A DNA stretch of 64,000 bases from Lachnoclostridium sp. An138 (lineage in GTDB: Bacteria; Bacillota; Clostridia; Lachnospirales; Lachnospiraceae), in assembly GCF_002160765.1 (NCBI RefSeq), contig NZ_NFLF01000012.1, positions 1 to 64,000 on the forward strand, read 5' to 3'. The notes beneath the pieces were generated by a model. The model saw nothing but the letters and a program-made list of their open reading frames with translations. It was not told the origin of the DNA and ran no database searches. Each line of letters begins with the position of its first letter. The first letter of the stretch is position 1. The position numbers were made by a program, and so were the translations under genes. Positions 35,292-43,909 of this stretch are shown here, one piece after another.

Positions 35292-37632
35292 ATTTCTGCC
35301 ATCCTGCTTCTGACGGCATTCTGACATTTTCGGAGAAGAACAGAACCCGGATTCTGTCCAGCACCAGCACGGAAAGCAGGCATAAAGCCCCGCCGGACAG
35401 ACCAAAGAGTCCCATGGACAGCGTGACTGCCTGAAGCTCCAGCAGCGAAGGAAACAGTGCCAGCGCGCAGCCGGTTCCGGCCACCATGATACCGCAGATA
35501 AGCATTCTGAGCTTCGTAAACGGGATACAGCTTCGTATCACTGCAGCCATGGAAATCAAAACCAGCAGAAGGTACATCACTGTCTGCCTTTCTGCCTGCG
35601 AAAACGGGGCAGTAAGGCTCATCAGGATAATCATGCCGGTCACCGTAAGGCCGTAAGGCAGCGCATGGGAAAGCGCCGTCCTCAGGAAGCTTCCCTGAAT
35701 CCGCCTGGTATCCGATTCCAGAATCGTGACAAAGGATGGAAACGCTTCAATGCAGGCGTCTACCAGCGTGATTTGAATCGGGATAAACGGAAACGGCTGA
35801 TTGAACAGCAGGCAGAACGCAGATACCAGCACCGAATAGATGGTCTTGATAAAGAATACGCCCGCCGTCCGGGTCACATTGTGAATGACCTTTCTTCCTT
35901 CCATCACCACCTGAGGCAGATTCGTGAAATCCGAATCCAGAAGCACAATCTGGGAAATCTGTCTGCTGGCGTCGCTTCCGTCCGCCACCGCTATCGAGCA
36001 GTCCGCTTCCCGGAGCGCCAGAAGATCATTGACGCCATCGCCTGTCATGGCTACCTGACGTCCCTGCCGCTTTAACGCCAGCACAAGCTCCTTTTTCTGT
36101 GCCGGCGTGACTCTGGCGAACACCGCGTATTTTGCGCAGAGCCTGTCATAATCCGGATTCTCTCCCTGGACGGACATATCCACAGCTTCCATCCATCTGC
36201 GCAGGCCCGCCCGCTTTGCGATCATGGATACAGTCCTTACGTGATCGCCGGAAATGATTTTTACATCCACGCCCTCTGTATGGAAGAATTCCAGCGTCTT
36301 TGCTGCGTTTCTTCGTATCGTATCCTCCAGAATCACACTGTAAAGCGGCAGAATCTCCTCCGGCAGCTCTCCGGTATTCTCCCAGCTTCCGCTGTACCAG
36401 CCTATCGCAACAGCTCTCCGTCCCTTTTCCAGCTCCTGCTCTATCCTAGGGGAAAGTCCGCCCATCAGCTTCTCCGGCGCCCCCACAAAAATCGTCCCCT
36501 TTCCCGCAAAGCTCACAGAGCCCCACTTTCTTTTTGAGGAAAACGGAATTTTATGCACCGGCTCATACACCGCTTCCGGCGAAAAGCTCTGTCTCAGAGC
36601 CTGGAAGGTGGCATTATTGTCATCGCTGGCCGCCATATAAGAGCAGATCAGGGCGTCCATTTTTTCTCCTTCAAATGCCTGTACTGGTATTATACCACAA
36701 ACCTGCAGTTTTCCATCCGTAATAGTTCCGGTTTTATCAAGACAGAGCGTATCCACATGAGCCAGGGTCTCCAGCGAGTAGATATTCTGCACAAGGATCT
36801 TCATCCTGGCCAGGCGGATTACGCCTGCCGCCAGGGACACGGAAATCAGCAGCACCAGTCCCTTGGGAAGCATGCCCAGAAGACCCGCCGCCGATGACAC
36901 GACGGCTTCTTCTACGGAAGCCTGCCGCAGGAGGAATGCCTCGAGAAATAAAAGGATTCCCAGCGGCACGATCAGGAAACTGGTAAAATGCGTAACCTTC
37001 CGCATGGAACCCAAAAGCTCCGAGTGAACCCGTTTCTCCTTTTTCACCTCGGCCGCCAGTTTCGCGGCGTAGTTTTCATTTCCCACATGAGTGACTCTTG
37101 CGTAAGCCTTTCCGGAAATCACAAAGCTTCCGGACAACAGGCCGCTGCCCTTTTTTTTCACCACAGCGTCGCTTTCTCCAGTCAGAAGTGATTCATTCAC
37201 CTCAAGCGAACCCTCCACGATCTCCGCGTCGCTGCAGATCTGATCGCCGCTTTCCAGAAGCATCAGATCCCCTCTCACCAGCTCGCCAAGATCTGCTTTC
37301 CGATCCTGGCCGTCTCTTCTTATCCGGACCGAAGGCCGGTTCAGGATCGAGAGCTCGTCCACCAGCTTCTTGGCCTTCAGCTCCTAAAAAATTCCAATCA
37401 CAATATTCAGGATAATAATGCAGATAAAAAGCATATTGGAATACGCTCCCACTGCGGCCAGAAGAGCCGCAATCAGAAAGTTCAGAAAATTGAACAGCGT
37501 AAATACATTTTCCCGGATGATCCGGCCCTTTGACTTCGTGATCGGCTCCGCGGCCGTCCCTCCTTCTCCCCGGCTTCTGCGTTCTTCTGCTTCCCGGGAA
37601 GACAGCCCCTGTAAGCTTCCTTCTTCCATCAT
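35290..37632 (-). pseudogene. P-type cation-transporting ATPase gene interrupted by one stop codon
   Basis: Full frame of about 780 codons from ATG 37632. The first 82 codons end NIVIGIF, then TAG (37382-37384), and the frame continues ELKAKKLVDELSILNRPSVR. Relatives read IGxxQExxAK here, so a single CAG-to-TAG change explains the break. The remaining motifs are intact: LLTGESD, phosphorylation site CLDKTGTITDG, KIISGDH, MTGDGVNDLLALREAD and about eight membrane spans. Substrate group uncertain (Ca2+, Mg2+ or K+-like P-type of the YfgQ class). It could be a pseudogene, a suppressed stop or a sequencing error. An ATG at 37362 gives only a truncated protein. Confidence 0.8.
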
Positions 37633-37723
37633 ATTCTTCCTTCCTTTCCTGCTTTCGGGAACGCTTCAGGCCGCGCTCTTTTCCCGGCTTTCGGCACTTT
37701 CCCCGTTTCTTTTCATCCGTTTC

Positions 37724-37778
37724 ATCTTACCCCGCCGTTCTAAAGATTCTGATACAGAAAGATAAACGATTTCTAAAG
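37724..37778 (-). promoter_or_regulatory. Shared 40-bp element, copy A, before the P-type ATPase
   Basis: The stretch 37739-37778 matches 43755-43794 at 35 of 40 positions. It holds TCTAAAGA twice, exactly 33 bases (three 11-base steps) apart, as expected for tandem OmpR-type binding. On the minus strand the element ends TTTAGA, and 9 bases later comes TAAGAT, a possible -10. The same 9-base distance is found at copy B. The response regulator gene lies between the two copies. Confidence 0.7.
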
Positions 37779-37789
37779 AATTCATATGG

Positions 37790-37963
37790 AATTTTTACAG
37801 ATGGAAATTCTCATCACAAGAGAAGCTATATTATACTGTTCTGACTGAATAGAGCATCCTGAAGCCGGCGACAAACCGGATTTTGCAGAAAACAAGAGGA
37901 ACGCACAGGCGTTTTGGGATGGCATTGGAAATGATAATGAACAGACAATCCAATCTCCCATAA
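37790..37963. other. Intergenic segment between the response regulator and copy A
   Basis: A minus-strand TATAAT (37830-37835) without a good -35 is the only signal. Otherwise nothing recognisable. Confidence 0.4.
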
Positions 37964-38662
37964 TCAGATCCGAAACCGGTATCCCACGCCCCATACCGTT
38001 TCGATATAATCGGGGCTGCCTGTGTCATCCTCCAGCTTCTCCCGGAGACGGTTCACATGAACTGTGACCGTCGCCGTGTCGCCTACCGCGTCTATTCCCC
38101 ACACCCGATCAAACAGGGTCTCCTTGGAAAAGGCTATGTTGGGATTCTCCGCAAGGAACAGCAGAAGCTCAAACTCCCGGTTGGTCAGTGTAACCTCCCG
38201 TCCCTGGACAAATACTCTCCGGGACTGGGGATCGATCCGGAGATTCCGGACCTCGATGATCTTTTCATAGGCTTCCTTCTCCCGTCCCTTCTTCAGCAGG
38301 CGCTCATGAATCCCTATGTGGGCCTTTACTCTCGCCACCAGCTCCGCAGGGCTGAAGGGCTTCACGATATAATCATCCGCGCCCAGGCCCAGCCCCCGGA
38401 TCTTATCCACGTCTTCCTTCTTCGCAGTCACCAGCAGCACCGGAATATCCTTTGTCTTCCGGATTTCCCGGCAGATTTCAAAGCCTGAGACTCCCGGCAG
38501 CATCACATCCAGAATAACCAGATCGTACTCCTGCTCTCTTACGAGCTTCATGCCCGCAAAGCCATCCATGGCCAGCTCCACCTCATACTCGGAAGCCTCC
38601 AGATAGTCCCGCTCCAGCTCCGCGATCAGCCTGTCATCCTCCACTATCAATATTTTCTTCAT
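37964..38662 (-). CDS. OmpR-family response regulator
   Basis: 232 residues. Receiver domain: KKILIVEDDRLIAELERDYL, phospho-acceptor Asp in LVILDVMLPGVSG, conserved Lys in LLVTAKKED. The C-terminal winged helix is of PhoB type (VTLTNREFELLLFLAENPN, VTVHVNRLREKLE). It follows its kinase by 12 bases at the end of the envelope operon. The tandem 11-base-step element at both flanking promoters is its most likely site. Confidence 0.95.
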   Translation of the reverse strand: MKKILIVEDDRLIAELERDYLEASEYEVELAMDGFAGMKLVREQEYDLVILDVMLPGVSGFEICREIRKTKDIPVLLVTAKKEDVDKIRGLGLGADDYIVKPFSPAELVARVKAHIGIHERLLKKGREKEAYEKIIEVRNLRIDPQSRRVFVQGREVTLTNREFELLLFLAENPNIAFSKETLFDRVWGIDAVGDTATVTVHVNRLREKLEDDTGSPDYIETVWGVGYRFRI

Positions 38663-38674
38663 CCTGTTTCCTCC

Positions 38675-40168
38675 TTACAGCAGGGGCAGACGGATGATAA
38701 TGGTCAGTCCCTGTCCATTTCCATGATTGCAGGTCCGTCTTTCCTGTCCATCTTTCCTGCTTCCGTCTCCATTCACGGCCCATATGGTTCCTCCATGGGC
38801 CTCCACAATTCTTTTCGCCACCGCAAGCCCCAGACCGCTGCCGTTTCCGGCCTGCGTCCGGGAACGGTCTCCCCGGTAAAAGCTTTCAAAAATCTGCGTC
38901 AGCTCCTCCTCCGGCACACCGGGCCCGTCGTCAGAGACTCCGATCTCCACAGCGTCTTCCTGCCGCCTGCACCACAGGCGGATCACGCTCTGCGCCGAAG
39001 TCCGGTATTTGACACTGTTTTCAAAGAAGTTCTGGAACACCCGCTTCATCTCTGTCTCATCCAGCAGAAGCCGGATTTCCTTTTCCGGCACCTCATTGAG
39101 GAACAGAATATTCTTTTTCTCCGCTTCCACGCTGTAATCCTCCAGAAGCCTCTTCACGAACTCTGACAGATCCCATTCCACAGGAGACACCCGCAATTCT
39201 TCTGTCTCAAGCCTGGTAAAAGAAGAGAGATTATCCGCCAGAGCCTCCATATCGCCCGCCCGCAGCCGGATGGCGCGGTAATACCGCTGCCGTTTCTCCT
39301 CCGTATCCGCGATTCCTTCAATGAGCCCGTCCGTGTAGCCCTTGATGGAAGTCAGCGGCGTGCGCAGATCGTGGGAAATCCCCGCCAGAAGCTCCCTTCT
39401 GTAATTCTCATACTGAATTCTGGCAAGGGTAGCTTCCTTCAGGCGTTCCCTCATATTGTCAAAATCCCGGCAGACCTCGCCGATCTCGTTTTTCGGGATG
39501 TCGGTAAATTCCGTATCCAGATCTCCTTCCTCAATCCGGCTGGCCCCTTCCTGCAGAAGCTTCAGAGGCTTTAAGATACTGTGAGACACCCAATGGGTCA
39601 GAAAGAAATTCGTCACCACAATGATTCCCAGAGTCACTGACCCCAGAATCCCGAAAAGAAGAAGAAAATAGCTGCGAAGATAAGAACCGGAAAAGCCTTC
39701 CCCGTCCTCCGAAGCAGGACGCACCGCTATAAGCTTCCAGACTGTACCGTTTATTTCCTGGCTCTGCAGCAGCAGGGATGATCCGCCCGACGTCAGAGTC
39801 AGGCTGTCACAGCGCTCCAGGCTCTCCCTGACATCCATCTGCTCCAGGCATTCTTCATCCTCTTCCGTCAGGTTGGAGGAAAAACGTCTGCCATCCTTTT
39901 CCACATACACATGAAACCCCATTCCTGCCAGCTCTCCCTGAAGTCCCGCCACAGCCGTCTCCGGATCATCCTCGAAGTCGCCCCAGTAGGAAAAAGTAAG
40001 ACTCTGGGCGGAATACAGCCCATTGTCGTACTCAAACATATCTTCCAGAGAATCAAAATAGTGGTTTCTCAGAAAAGTAATGCAAAGCATCCCCGTCAGC
40101 ATAATAATGCAGACCGGGATGACGATCATCAGAATATTTGAAAGATGAAGCTTTCTCCGTATTGTCAT
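38675..40168 (-). CDS. Sensor histidine kinase
   Basis: 497 residues. Two membrane spans (near residues 10-32 and 165-190) enclose an extracytoplasmic sensor domain of about 130 residues. HAMP (LKLLQEGASRIEEGDLDTEF), H-box (LAGISHDLRTPLTSIKGYTD) and the N, G1 and G2 boxes (FFENSVKYR, DDGPGVPE, GSGLGLAVAK) follow. Partner of the response regulator downstream. Its ribosome site GAGGGAGAGC directly abuts a 16-base tandem repeat, which may vary expression. Confidence 0.95.
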   Translation of the reverse strand: MTIRRKLHLSNILMIVIPVCIIMLTGMLCITFLRNHYFDSLEDMFEYDNGLYSAQSLTFSYWGDFEDDPETAVAGLQGELAGMGFHVYVEKDGRRFSSNLTEEDEECLEQMDVRESLERCDSLTLTSGGSSLLLQSQEINGTVWKLIAVRPASEDGEGFSGSYLRSYFLLLFGILGSVTLGIIVVTNFFLTHWVSHSILKPLKLLQEGASRIEEGDLDTEFTDIPKNEIGEVCRDFDNMRERLKEATLARIQYENYRRELLAGISHDLRTPLTSIKGYTDGLIEGIADTEEKRQRYYRAIRLRAGDMEALADNLSSFTRLETEELRVSPVEWDLSEFVKRLLEDYSVEAEKKNILFLNEVPEKEIRLLLDETEMKRVFQNFFENSVKYRTSAQSVIRLWCRRQEDAVEIGVSDDGPGVPEEELTQIFESFYRGDRSRTQAGNGSGLGLAVAKRIVEAHGGTIWAVNGDGSRKDGQERRTCNHGNGQGLTIIIRLPLL

Positions 40169-40176
40169 GCTCTCCC

Positions 40177-40287
40177 TCTTCTCTTCTTATCTTCTTCTCT
40201 TCTTATCTTCTTCTCTTCTTATCTTCTTCTCTTCTTATCTTCTTCTCTTCTTATCTTCTTCTCTTCTTATCTTCTTCTCTTCTTATT
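40177..40287. repeat. 16-bp tandem repeat, about seven copies
   Basis: Unit GATAAGAAGAGAAGAA on the minus strand. The single A/T landmark recurs at 40189, 40205, 40221, 40237, 40253, 40269 and 40285, exactly 16 bases apart. The array fills the space between the glycosyltransferase stop and the kinase ribosome binding site within one operon. Pure purine on the transcribed strand. Copy number of such arrays usually varies between strains. Confidence 0.9.
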
Positions 40288-40305
40288 TTTTTCTTTACCG
40301 GCTTT

Positions 40306-41382
40306 TTATCTATTATACTGATATCTGCCCGTAAATACAAAGGTTTTCTGAAGGCCGAAGCTCCAGACGAACAGGATAAGCTCTGTCAGAAGCTTCGCGG
40401 CAAACAGGGACATTCCCAGAACGGCCGTAAAGAAATGTAGAATCAGGTAATTAAAAGCCAGCAGCACTCCCGCAAGCAGCGCGTAGCGCCAGGAAGAGCT
40501 TCTCATTCCCTGCCTTTCTTCATGGAATACCAGAAAATGATTGCACAGATACTGAGTTCCTGCCGTGCAGACCCTTGTGCCCACCACCGCAAGCAGCAGA
40601 TTGGAGGTCAGATTGTAAAATACGCCTACCAGAAAAAAATCCAGCACGGCGCAGAACAGGGATACCGCGCTGAACCGCAGGAAGCACATGGCCACCAGAA
40701 GGGAATCACGAATCGGATGAAAATGAGTTCCCCGGTTTTCATTTTCATAGACCGTCTCAATAGGAATCTCCCGGATTTCACAACCCTGCCTCCTGCAGTC
40801 AAAGAGCATATTCTGCTCATACTCAAAGCGGTCCCCCGGTATGGAAAGCAGCCAGGGAAGGAGGACGGAAGGAAAACCTCTGAGCCCCGTCTGGGTATCC
40901 CAGACCTCCACTCCGGTAAACAGGGCAAACATTTTTCTGGAAATCATATTTCCGATGCGGCTCTTTTTCGGCACTTCTCCCTGGAAAGTACGGCTTCCAA
41001 GCACCAGCTCCCTGCTGCCCGGCCGGACGCTTTCCGCCACGCACACAATATCCTTTACCGTATGCTGTCCGTCGCAGTCCGCCGTGACAATGACCTCCGT
41101 TCCTCTTCTGTTTTCCTGAATCCAGCAAAACCCTGTCTTCAGCGCCGCTCCTTTTCCCCGGTTCTTCTCATGCTTCAGCACAGCGCAGCCTTTCTCCGCG
41201 GCTTTCTCAAAAATACCGGCGCACGCCCCGCCGCTTCCGTCATCTACCAGCACAATGCCATAATCTGTCCGCTCCCGCAGCCCGTCAATGAGCAGCAGAA
41301 GGCGTTCTCCAGGCTCGTAGGCCGGAATCAGCACCAGAATTCTGCTGTCACTGTTCTCCTGCTTCCACATAAAGGATGTCAC
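40306..41382 (-). CDS. GT2 glycosyltransferase-GtrA fusion protein
   Basis: 358 residues. N-terminal family 2 glycosyltransferase: LVLIPAYEPGERLLLLIDGL, VLVDDGSGG, and the DxD-like TADCDGQHT, of the dolichol-phosphate-mannose synthase-like group. The C-terminal 120 residues hold four spans of the GtrA type (FSAVSLFCAVLDFFLVGVFY, YALLAGVLLAFNYLILHFF). This pairing usually makes a polyprenyl-phosphate sugar and flips it for envelope glycan decoration. The start overlaps the upstream glycosidase gene by 35 bases. An ATG four codons later is possible. Confidence 0.9.
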   Translation of the reverse strand: MTSFMWKQENSDSRILVLIPAYEPGERLLLLIDGLRERTDYGIVLVDDGSGGACAGIFEKAAEKGCAVLKHEKNRGKGAALKTGFCWIQENRRGTEVIVTADCDGQHTVKDIVCVAESVRPGSRELVLGSRTFQGEVPKKSRIGNMISRKMFALFTGVEVWDTQTGLRGFPSVLLPWLLSIPGDRFEYEQNMLFDCRRQGCEIREIPIETVYENENRGTHFHPIRDSLLVAMCFLRFSAVSLFCAVLDFFLVGVFYNLTSNLLLAVVGTRVCTAGTQYLCNHFLVFHEERQGMRSSSWRYALLAGVLLAFNYLILHFFTAVLGMSLFAAKLLTELILFVWSFGLQKTFVFTGRYQYNR

Positions 41383-42295
41383 TGATATTCCTCTCCTTTC
41401 CTACCAGCGGGCAGGGACTGTTGACAATCTCCCCGTCCTGATAAAGCGTCACAGAACCGCCGCCGTCCAGATTGTAGGCCAGCGTACAGCCATGCTCCAC
41501 AAACACCTTTGCCAGCTCCTCAAAATCCATTCCCCGGCTGTAGCCGGTCTGCCGTCCGTCTACGACCAGAATCAGAAAATGGTTGGGTCCCAGATAACCG
41601 ATAGCCGTCCTGGGCTCAGGTCCCGAAATACTGACGTTCAGGCCGTCCACCTTATACGCTTCTTTCAGCCCCTCCCGGGCCTTTCCGTCCTCCACAAGGA
41701 CAGGACCAAAGGAAAGCACATTCCATGCGCCCGCGTCCAGAAGCGTCTGCCCGGATGTGGTGTTTTCCCGGACCGTATCCATGGTGCCGTCCCGGTACAG
41801 GACCAGGCACTCCCGGTCCGTCGGCACATCCCGGTACAAAACGCCATTCCGGATCACGATTCCATCTGAGCGGTAACCATAGAAATCACCATTTACCGCC
41901 AGGGCCGCATTGTGCTCCCCTGCGATGTCCGACATCGTATCGCTGATGTTCTGCCCGTATTTGTCATGGGCCAGAGCCGCCTTCAGATCCGTCGCGTCCG
42001 AAACCTGAATATCTATCTCAAAATACGTGATCTTATTGTCGTCCATCCCCAGCTCCTTCTGCGTGACGGAGATCTGCGGCTCAGCCGCTTCTTTCCCTTC
42101 CGTGCCGCCATTTCCGGAGTCTCCCCTGGCCTGTACGGTGATTCCCGGCACCTCTGACACCTCCGCCTGGGTGCTGTCCTGTACCGGTTCTCCATTCAAT
42201 ACCGCAAAATAAGGCGCAAGCCAAAGCTCATATACCACGCAGAGCGCCGCAATCAGAAGCAGGCATAAAAGCATTTTTTTCAGTTTCCGGCTCAT
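41348..42295 (-). CDS. Phosphodiester glycosidase family protein (2)
   Basis: 315 residues with an N-terminal signal anchor (MLLCLLLIAALCVVYELWL) and a NAGPA domain: NAALAVNGDFYGYRSDGIVI, RTAIGYLGPNHFLILVVDG, GYSRGMDFEELAKVF and YNLDGGGS. The human relative removes GlcNAc from a phosphodiester. Bacterial members probably act on phosphodiester-linked envelope sugars such as teichoic acid decorations. Substrate not known. Coupled by a 4-base overlap to the small membrane protein gene. Confidence 0.9.
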   Translation of the reverse strand: MSRKLKKMLLCLLLIAALCVVYELWLAPYFAVLNGEPVQDSTQAEVSEVPGITVQARGDSGNGGTEGKEAAEPQISVTQKELGMDDNKITYFEIDIQVSDATDLKAALAHDKYGQNISDTMSDIAGEHNAALAVNGDFYGYRSDGIVIRNGVLYRDVPTDRECLVLYRDGTMDTVRENTTSGQTLLDAGAWNVLSFGPVLVEDGKAREGLKEAYKVDGLNVSISGPEPRTAIGYLGPNHFLILVVDGRQTGYSRGMDFEELAKVFVEHGCTLAYNLDGGGSVTLYQDGEIVNSPCPLVGKERNISDILYVEAGEQ

Positions 42296-42543
42296 CTTCT
42301 TTCCCCACCTCCATTTCCGCGCCCATGTCTGTCTCTTCCCGGATGCCCTTCGTCAAAAATATACAGAAAGCCAGAGGCCACCGAGCAGAAACAGAGCAGA
42401 CTCAGCACGGCGCCTGCATGTCCCAGGAAATCCATATAGGGGTTATACCAGTCCAGAATCTGAAACGTCACAATGACCATACCGCAGATCACGCAGCCAT
42501 GAGCCAGGATTCTCTGAATCGTTCCTTTTACTGTTCTCCTCAT
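42292..42543 (-). CDS. Small two-span membrane protein
   Basis: 83 residues. Two hydrophobic segments (ILAHGCVICGMVIVTFQIL and AGAVLSLLCFCSVASGFLYI) and a basic, Gly-rich tail. Its ends overlap both glycosidase genes by four bases, which makes it a genuine operon member in spite of its size. No family recognised. It may be a scaffold or chaperone for the glycosidases. Confidence 0.75.
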   Translation of the reverse strand: MRRTVKGTIQRILAHGCVICGMVIVTFQILDWYNPYMDFLGHAGAVLSLLCFCSVASGFLYIFDEGHPGRDRHGRGNGGGERR

Positions 42544-43643
42544 TTACAGTCCCTCCGTAATAAAGATACCATCTGAAATCTCCTTTTCCGGCTGGTAAGG
42601 ATGATTGGCTGTACTGTCCCCATTGTCATAAAGGAGCAGTGTCCTCCATCCAGGTTATAGGCCGCTTTGCAGCCCAGATTTTCAAACAGAGCCGCCATCT
42701 CTTCCAGGAACATTCCTCTGGAATAGCCGGCCTGCCGGCCGTCCACCACCAGCAGACAGTAATGTCCCGGCTCATAATAGCCGATGGCGGTCCGGGGATG
42801 AGACTCCCGTATGTAATCCCAGGTCTGAAAGGAGGTCTTTGCTTTTCCGTTTTCATCCAGAAGGCTGGGACCGAAGATCCAGCTCTGATAAGCTCCGCTG
42901 TCTATCAGCGTCTGGGTGTCCAGCTCATCCGGCGCGTAAATCTGCATCGTGCCGTCCCAGTTCAGCACACAGGTCTCCATATCTGTCTTCTGCGCCCGGT
43001 AAATAATGCCGTTGCGGATAATCGTTCCGTTATCCCTGTGGCGGTCATTGCTGTAAGAATCACCGTTGACTGCCAGAACCGAGCCGATACGCTTTGACAT
43101 ATCCGTAAGCAGCTCCGAATACCCGTTCCCGTAAGTGTCCTGAGCGAAGGCCGTCTGCAGACAGGTGATATCTCCCACATAAATATCCGCCAGTACATAG
43201 GAAACTCTGGTTCCATAACCCAGGTGCCTGCCATTCTCCGAGCTGTCCGCCTGCTTTGTCTCAAAACTGTCCCGGGTCAGATGAATCGCCAGATTAGGAC
43301 TCGTATAGGAATCTTCTGTGGAAACGACCTCCTTCGTAAACTGATCCGCAAATTTTTCATGCCAGTCCACCGGATCTGTCTTCACCGCAGTTCGCTGCCA
43401 GGTCCCCTGCGTCAAAGGTATTGACCGGGCCCAGGCGGCCGCCTTTTCCTCTATGCCGGAGGCTTCTGCCGTATCCTCCAAGATCTTCTGTGTCACCGCC
43501 AGCGGCGCAGCCTGTACTGCCCCATGCGGTATCATGTAATCATATCCGTAAATGCCTCCTGCTATGGCGGCAGCCGCAAGCACATCCGCCGTCAGCAGGC
43601 AGATACCCCTCTTCAGGCTTTTCCTTCTTTTGTCTCTTCTCAT
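42540..43643 (-). CDS. Phosphodiester glycosidase family protein (1)
   Basis: 367 residues with one N-terminal span (ICLLTADVLAAAAIAGGIYG) and a NAGPA-type catalytic domain: GSVLAVNGDSYSNDRHRDNG, RTAIGYYEPGHYCLLVVDG, GYSRGMFLEEMAALF and YNLDGGHCSF. First gene of the envelope operon, about 110 bases downstream of regulatory copy B. It is a diverged paralogue of the next glycosidase, so the two may split substrates or act in sequence. Confidence 0.9.
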   Translation of the reverse strand: MRRDKRRKSLKRGICLLTADVLAAAAIAGGIYGYDYMIPHGAVQAAPLAVTQKILEDTAEASGIEEKAAAWARSIPLTQGTWQRTAVKTDPVDWHEKFADQFTKEVVSTEDSYTSPNLAIHLTRDSFETKQADSSENGRHLGYGTRVSYVLADIYVGDITCLQTAFAQDTYGNGYSELLTDMSKRIGSVLAVNGDSYSNDRHRDNGTIIRNGIIYRAQKTDMETCVLNWDGTMQIYAPDELDTQTLIDSGAYQSWIFGPSLLDENGKAKTSFQTWDYIRESHPRTAIGYYEPGHYCLLVVDGRQAGYSRGMFLEEMAALFENLGCKAAYNLDGGHCSFMTMGTVQPIILTSRKRRFQMVSLLRRDCK

Positions 43644-43692
43644 ACTGTCTGCTCTCCTTATCCTGATTTCCTTTTTTATTTTTACAGGGCCG

Positions 43693-43711
43693 CAGGTCTT
43701 CCAAAGACCTG
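43693..43711 (-). other. Leader hairpin of the envelope operon
   Basis: Perfect 8-bp stem CAGGTCTT-TGG-AAGACCTG in the 5' untranslated region, 50 bases before the first start codon. No T run follows on the minus strand, so it is more likely an mRNA-stability element than a terminator. Confidence 0.5.
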
Positions 43712-43739
43712 TGATTTTTGATTATTCTCTGTGGGATAT

Positions 43740-43794
43740 AGAATAGACGATCGGTCTAAAGATTCTGACACGAAAATATAAACGATTTCTAAAA
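43740..43794 (-). promoter_or_regulatory. Shared 40-bp element, copy B, before the envelope operon
   Basis: The stretch 43755-43794 repeats copy A at 35 of 40 positions, including two TCTAAA boxes. On the minus strand it ends TTTAGA, then 9 bases, then TATTCT as a possible -10. No proper -35 exists, as expected for an activator-dependent promoter. Confidence 0.7.
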
Positions 43795-43824
43795 TTACGC
43801 GGACGGATGCCGGACATGCCGCGC

Positions 43825-43858
43825 AAAAACAGCCTGACGCACCAAAAGCGCCAGGCTG
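43825..43858 (-). terminator. L,D-transpeptidase gene terminator
   Basis: CAGCCTGGCGC pairs with GCGTCAGGCTG around a short loop (minus strand), followed by TTTTTG. It insulates the transpeptidase gene from the envelope operon promoter. Confidence 0.85.
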
Positions 43859-43909
43859 TACCGCCGTAAAATGCTTTTTTCAGTTTTTGAGTTCAGATAG
43901 TTTTGCCAG

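Noticed and set aside
34145-35434. A 429-codon plus-strand open frame.
   Set aside because: It is the antisense shadow of the DMT transporter and the end of the P-type ATPase. It starts inside the small-RNA region, lacks a ribosome site, and its protein is low-complexity Arg/Gly/His-rich.
37382-37384. Pyrrolysine or programmed readthrough at the in-frame TAG of the P-type ATPase.
   Set aside because: No insertion structure is visible after the codon, and the family has Gln there, which differs from TAG by one base. A nonsense mutation or read error is simpler.
40177-40287. CRISPR-like periodic array.
   Set aside because: The units are contiguous 16-mers with no spacers, and no cas genes are present. 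It is a simple tandem repeat.
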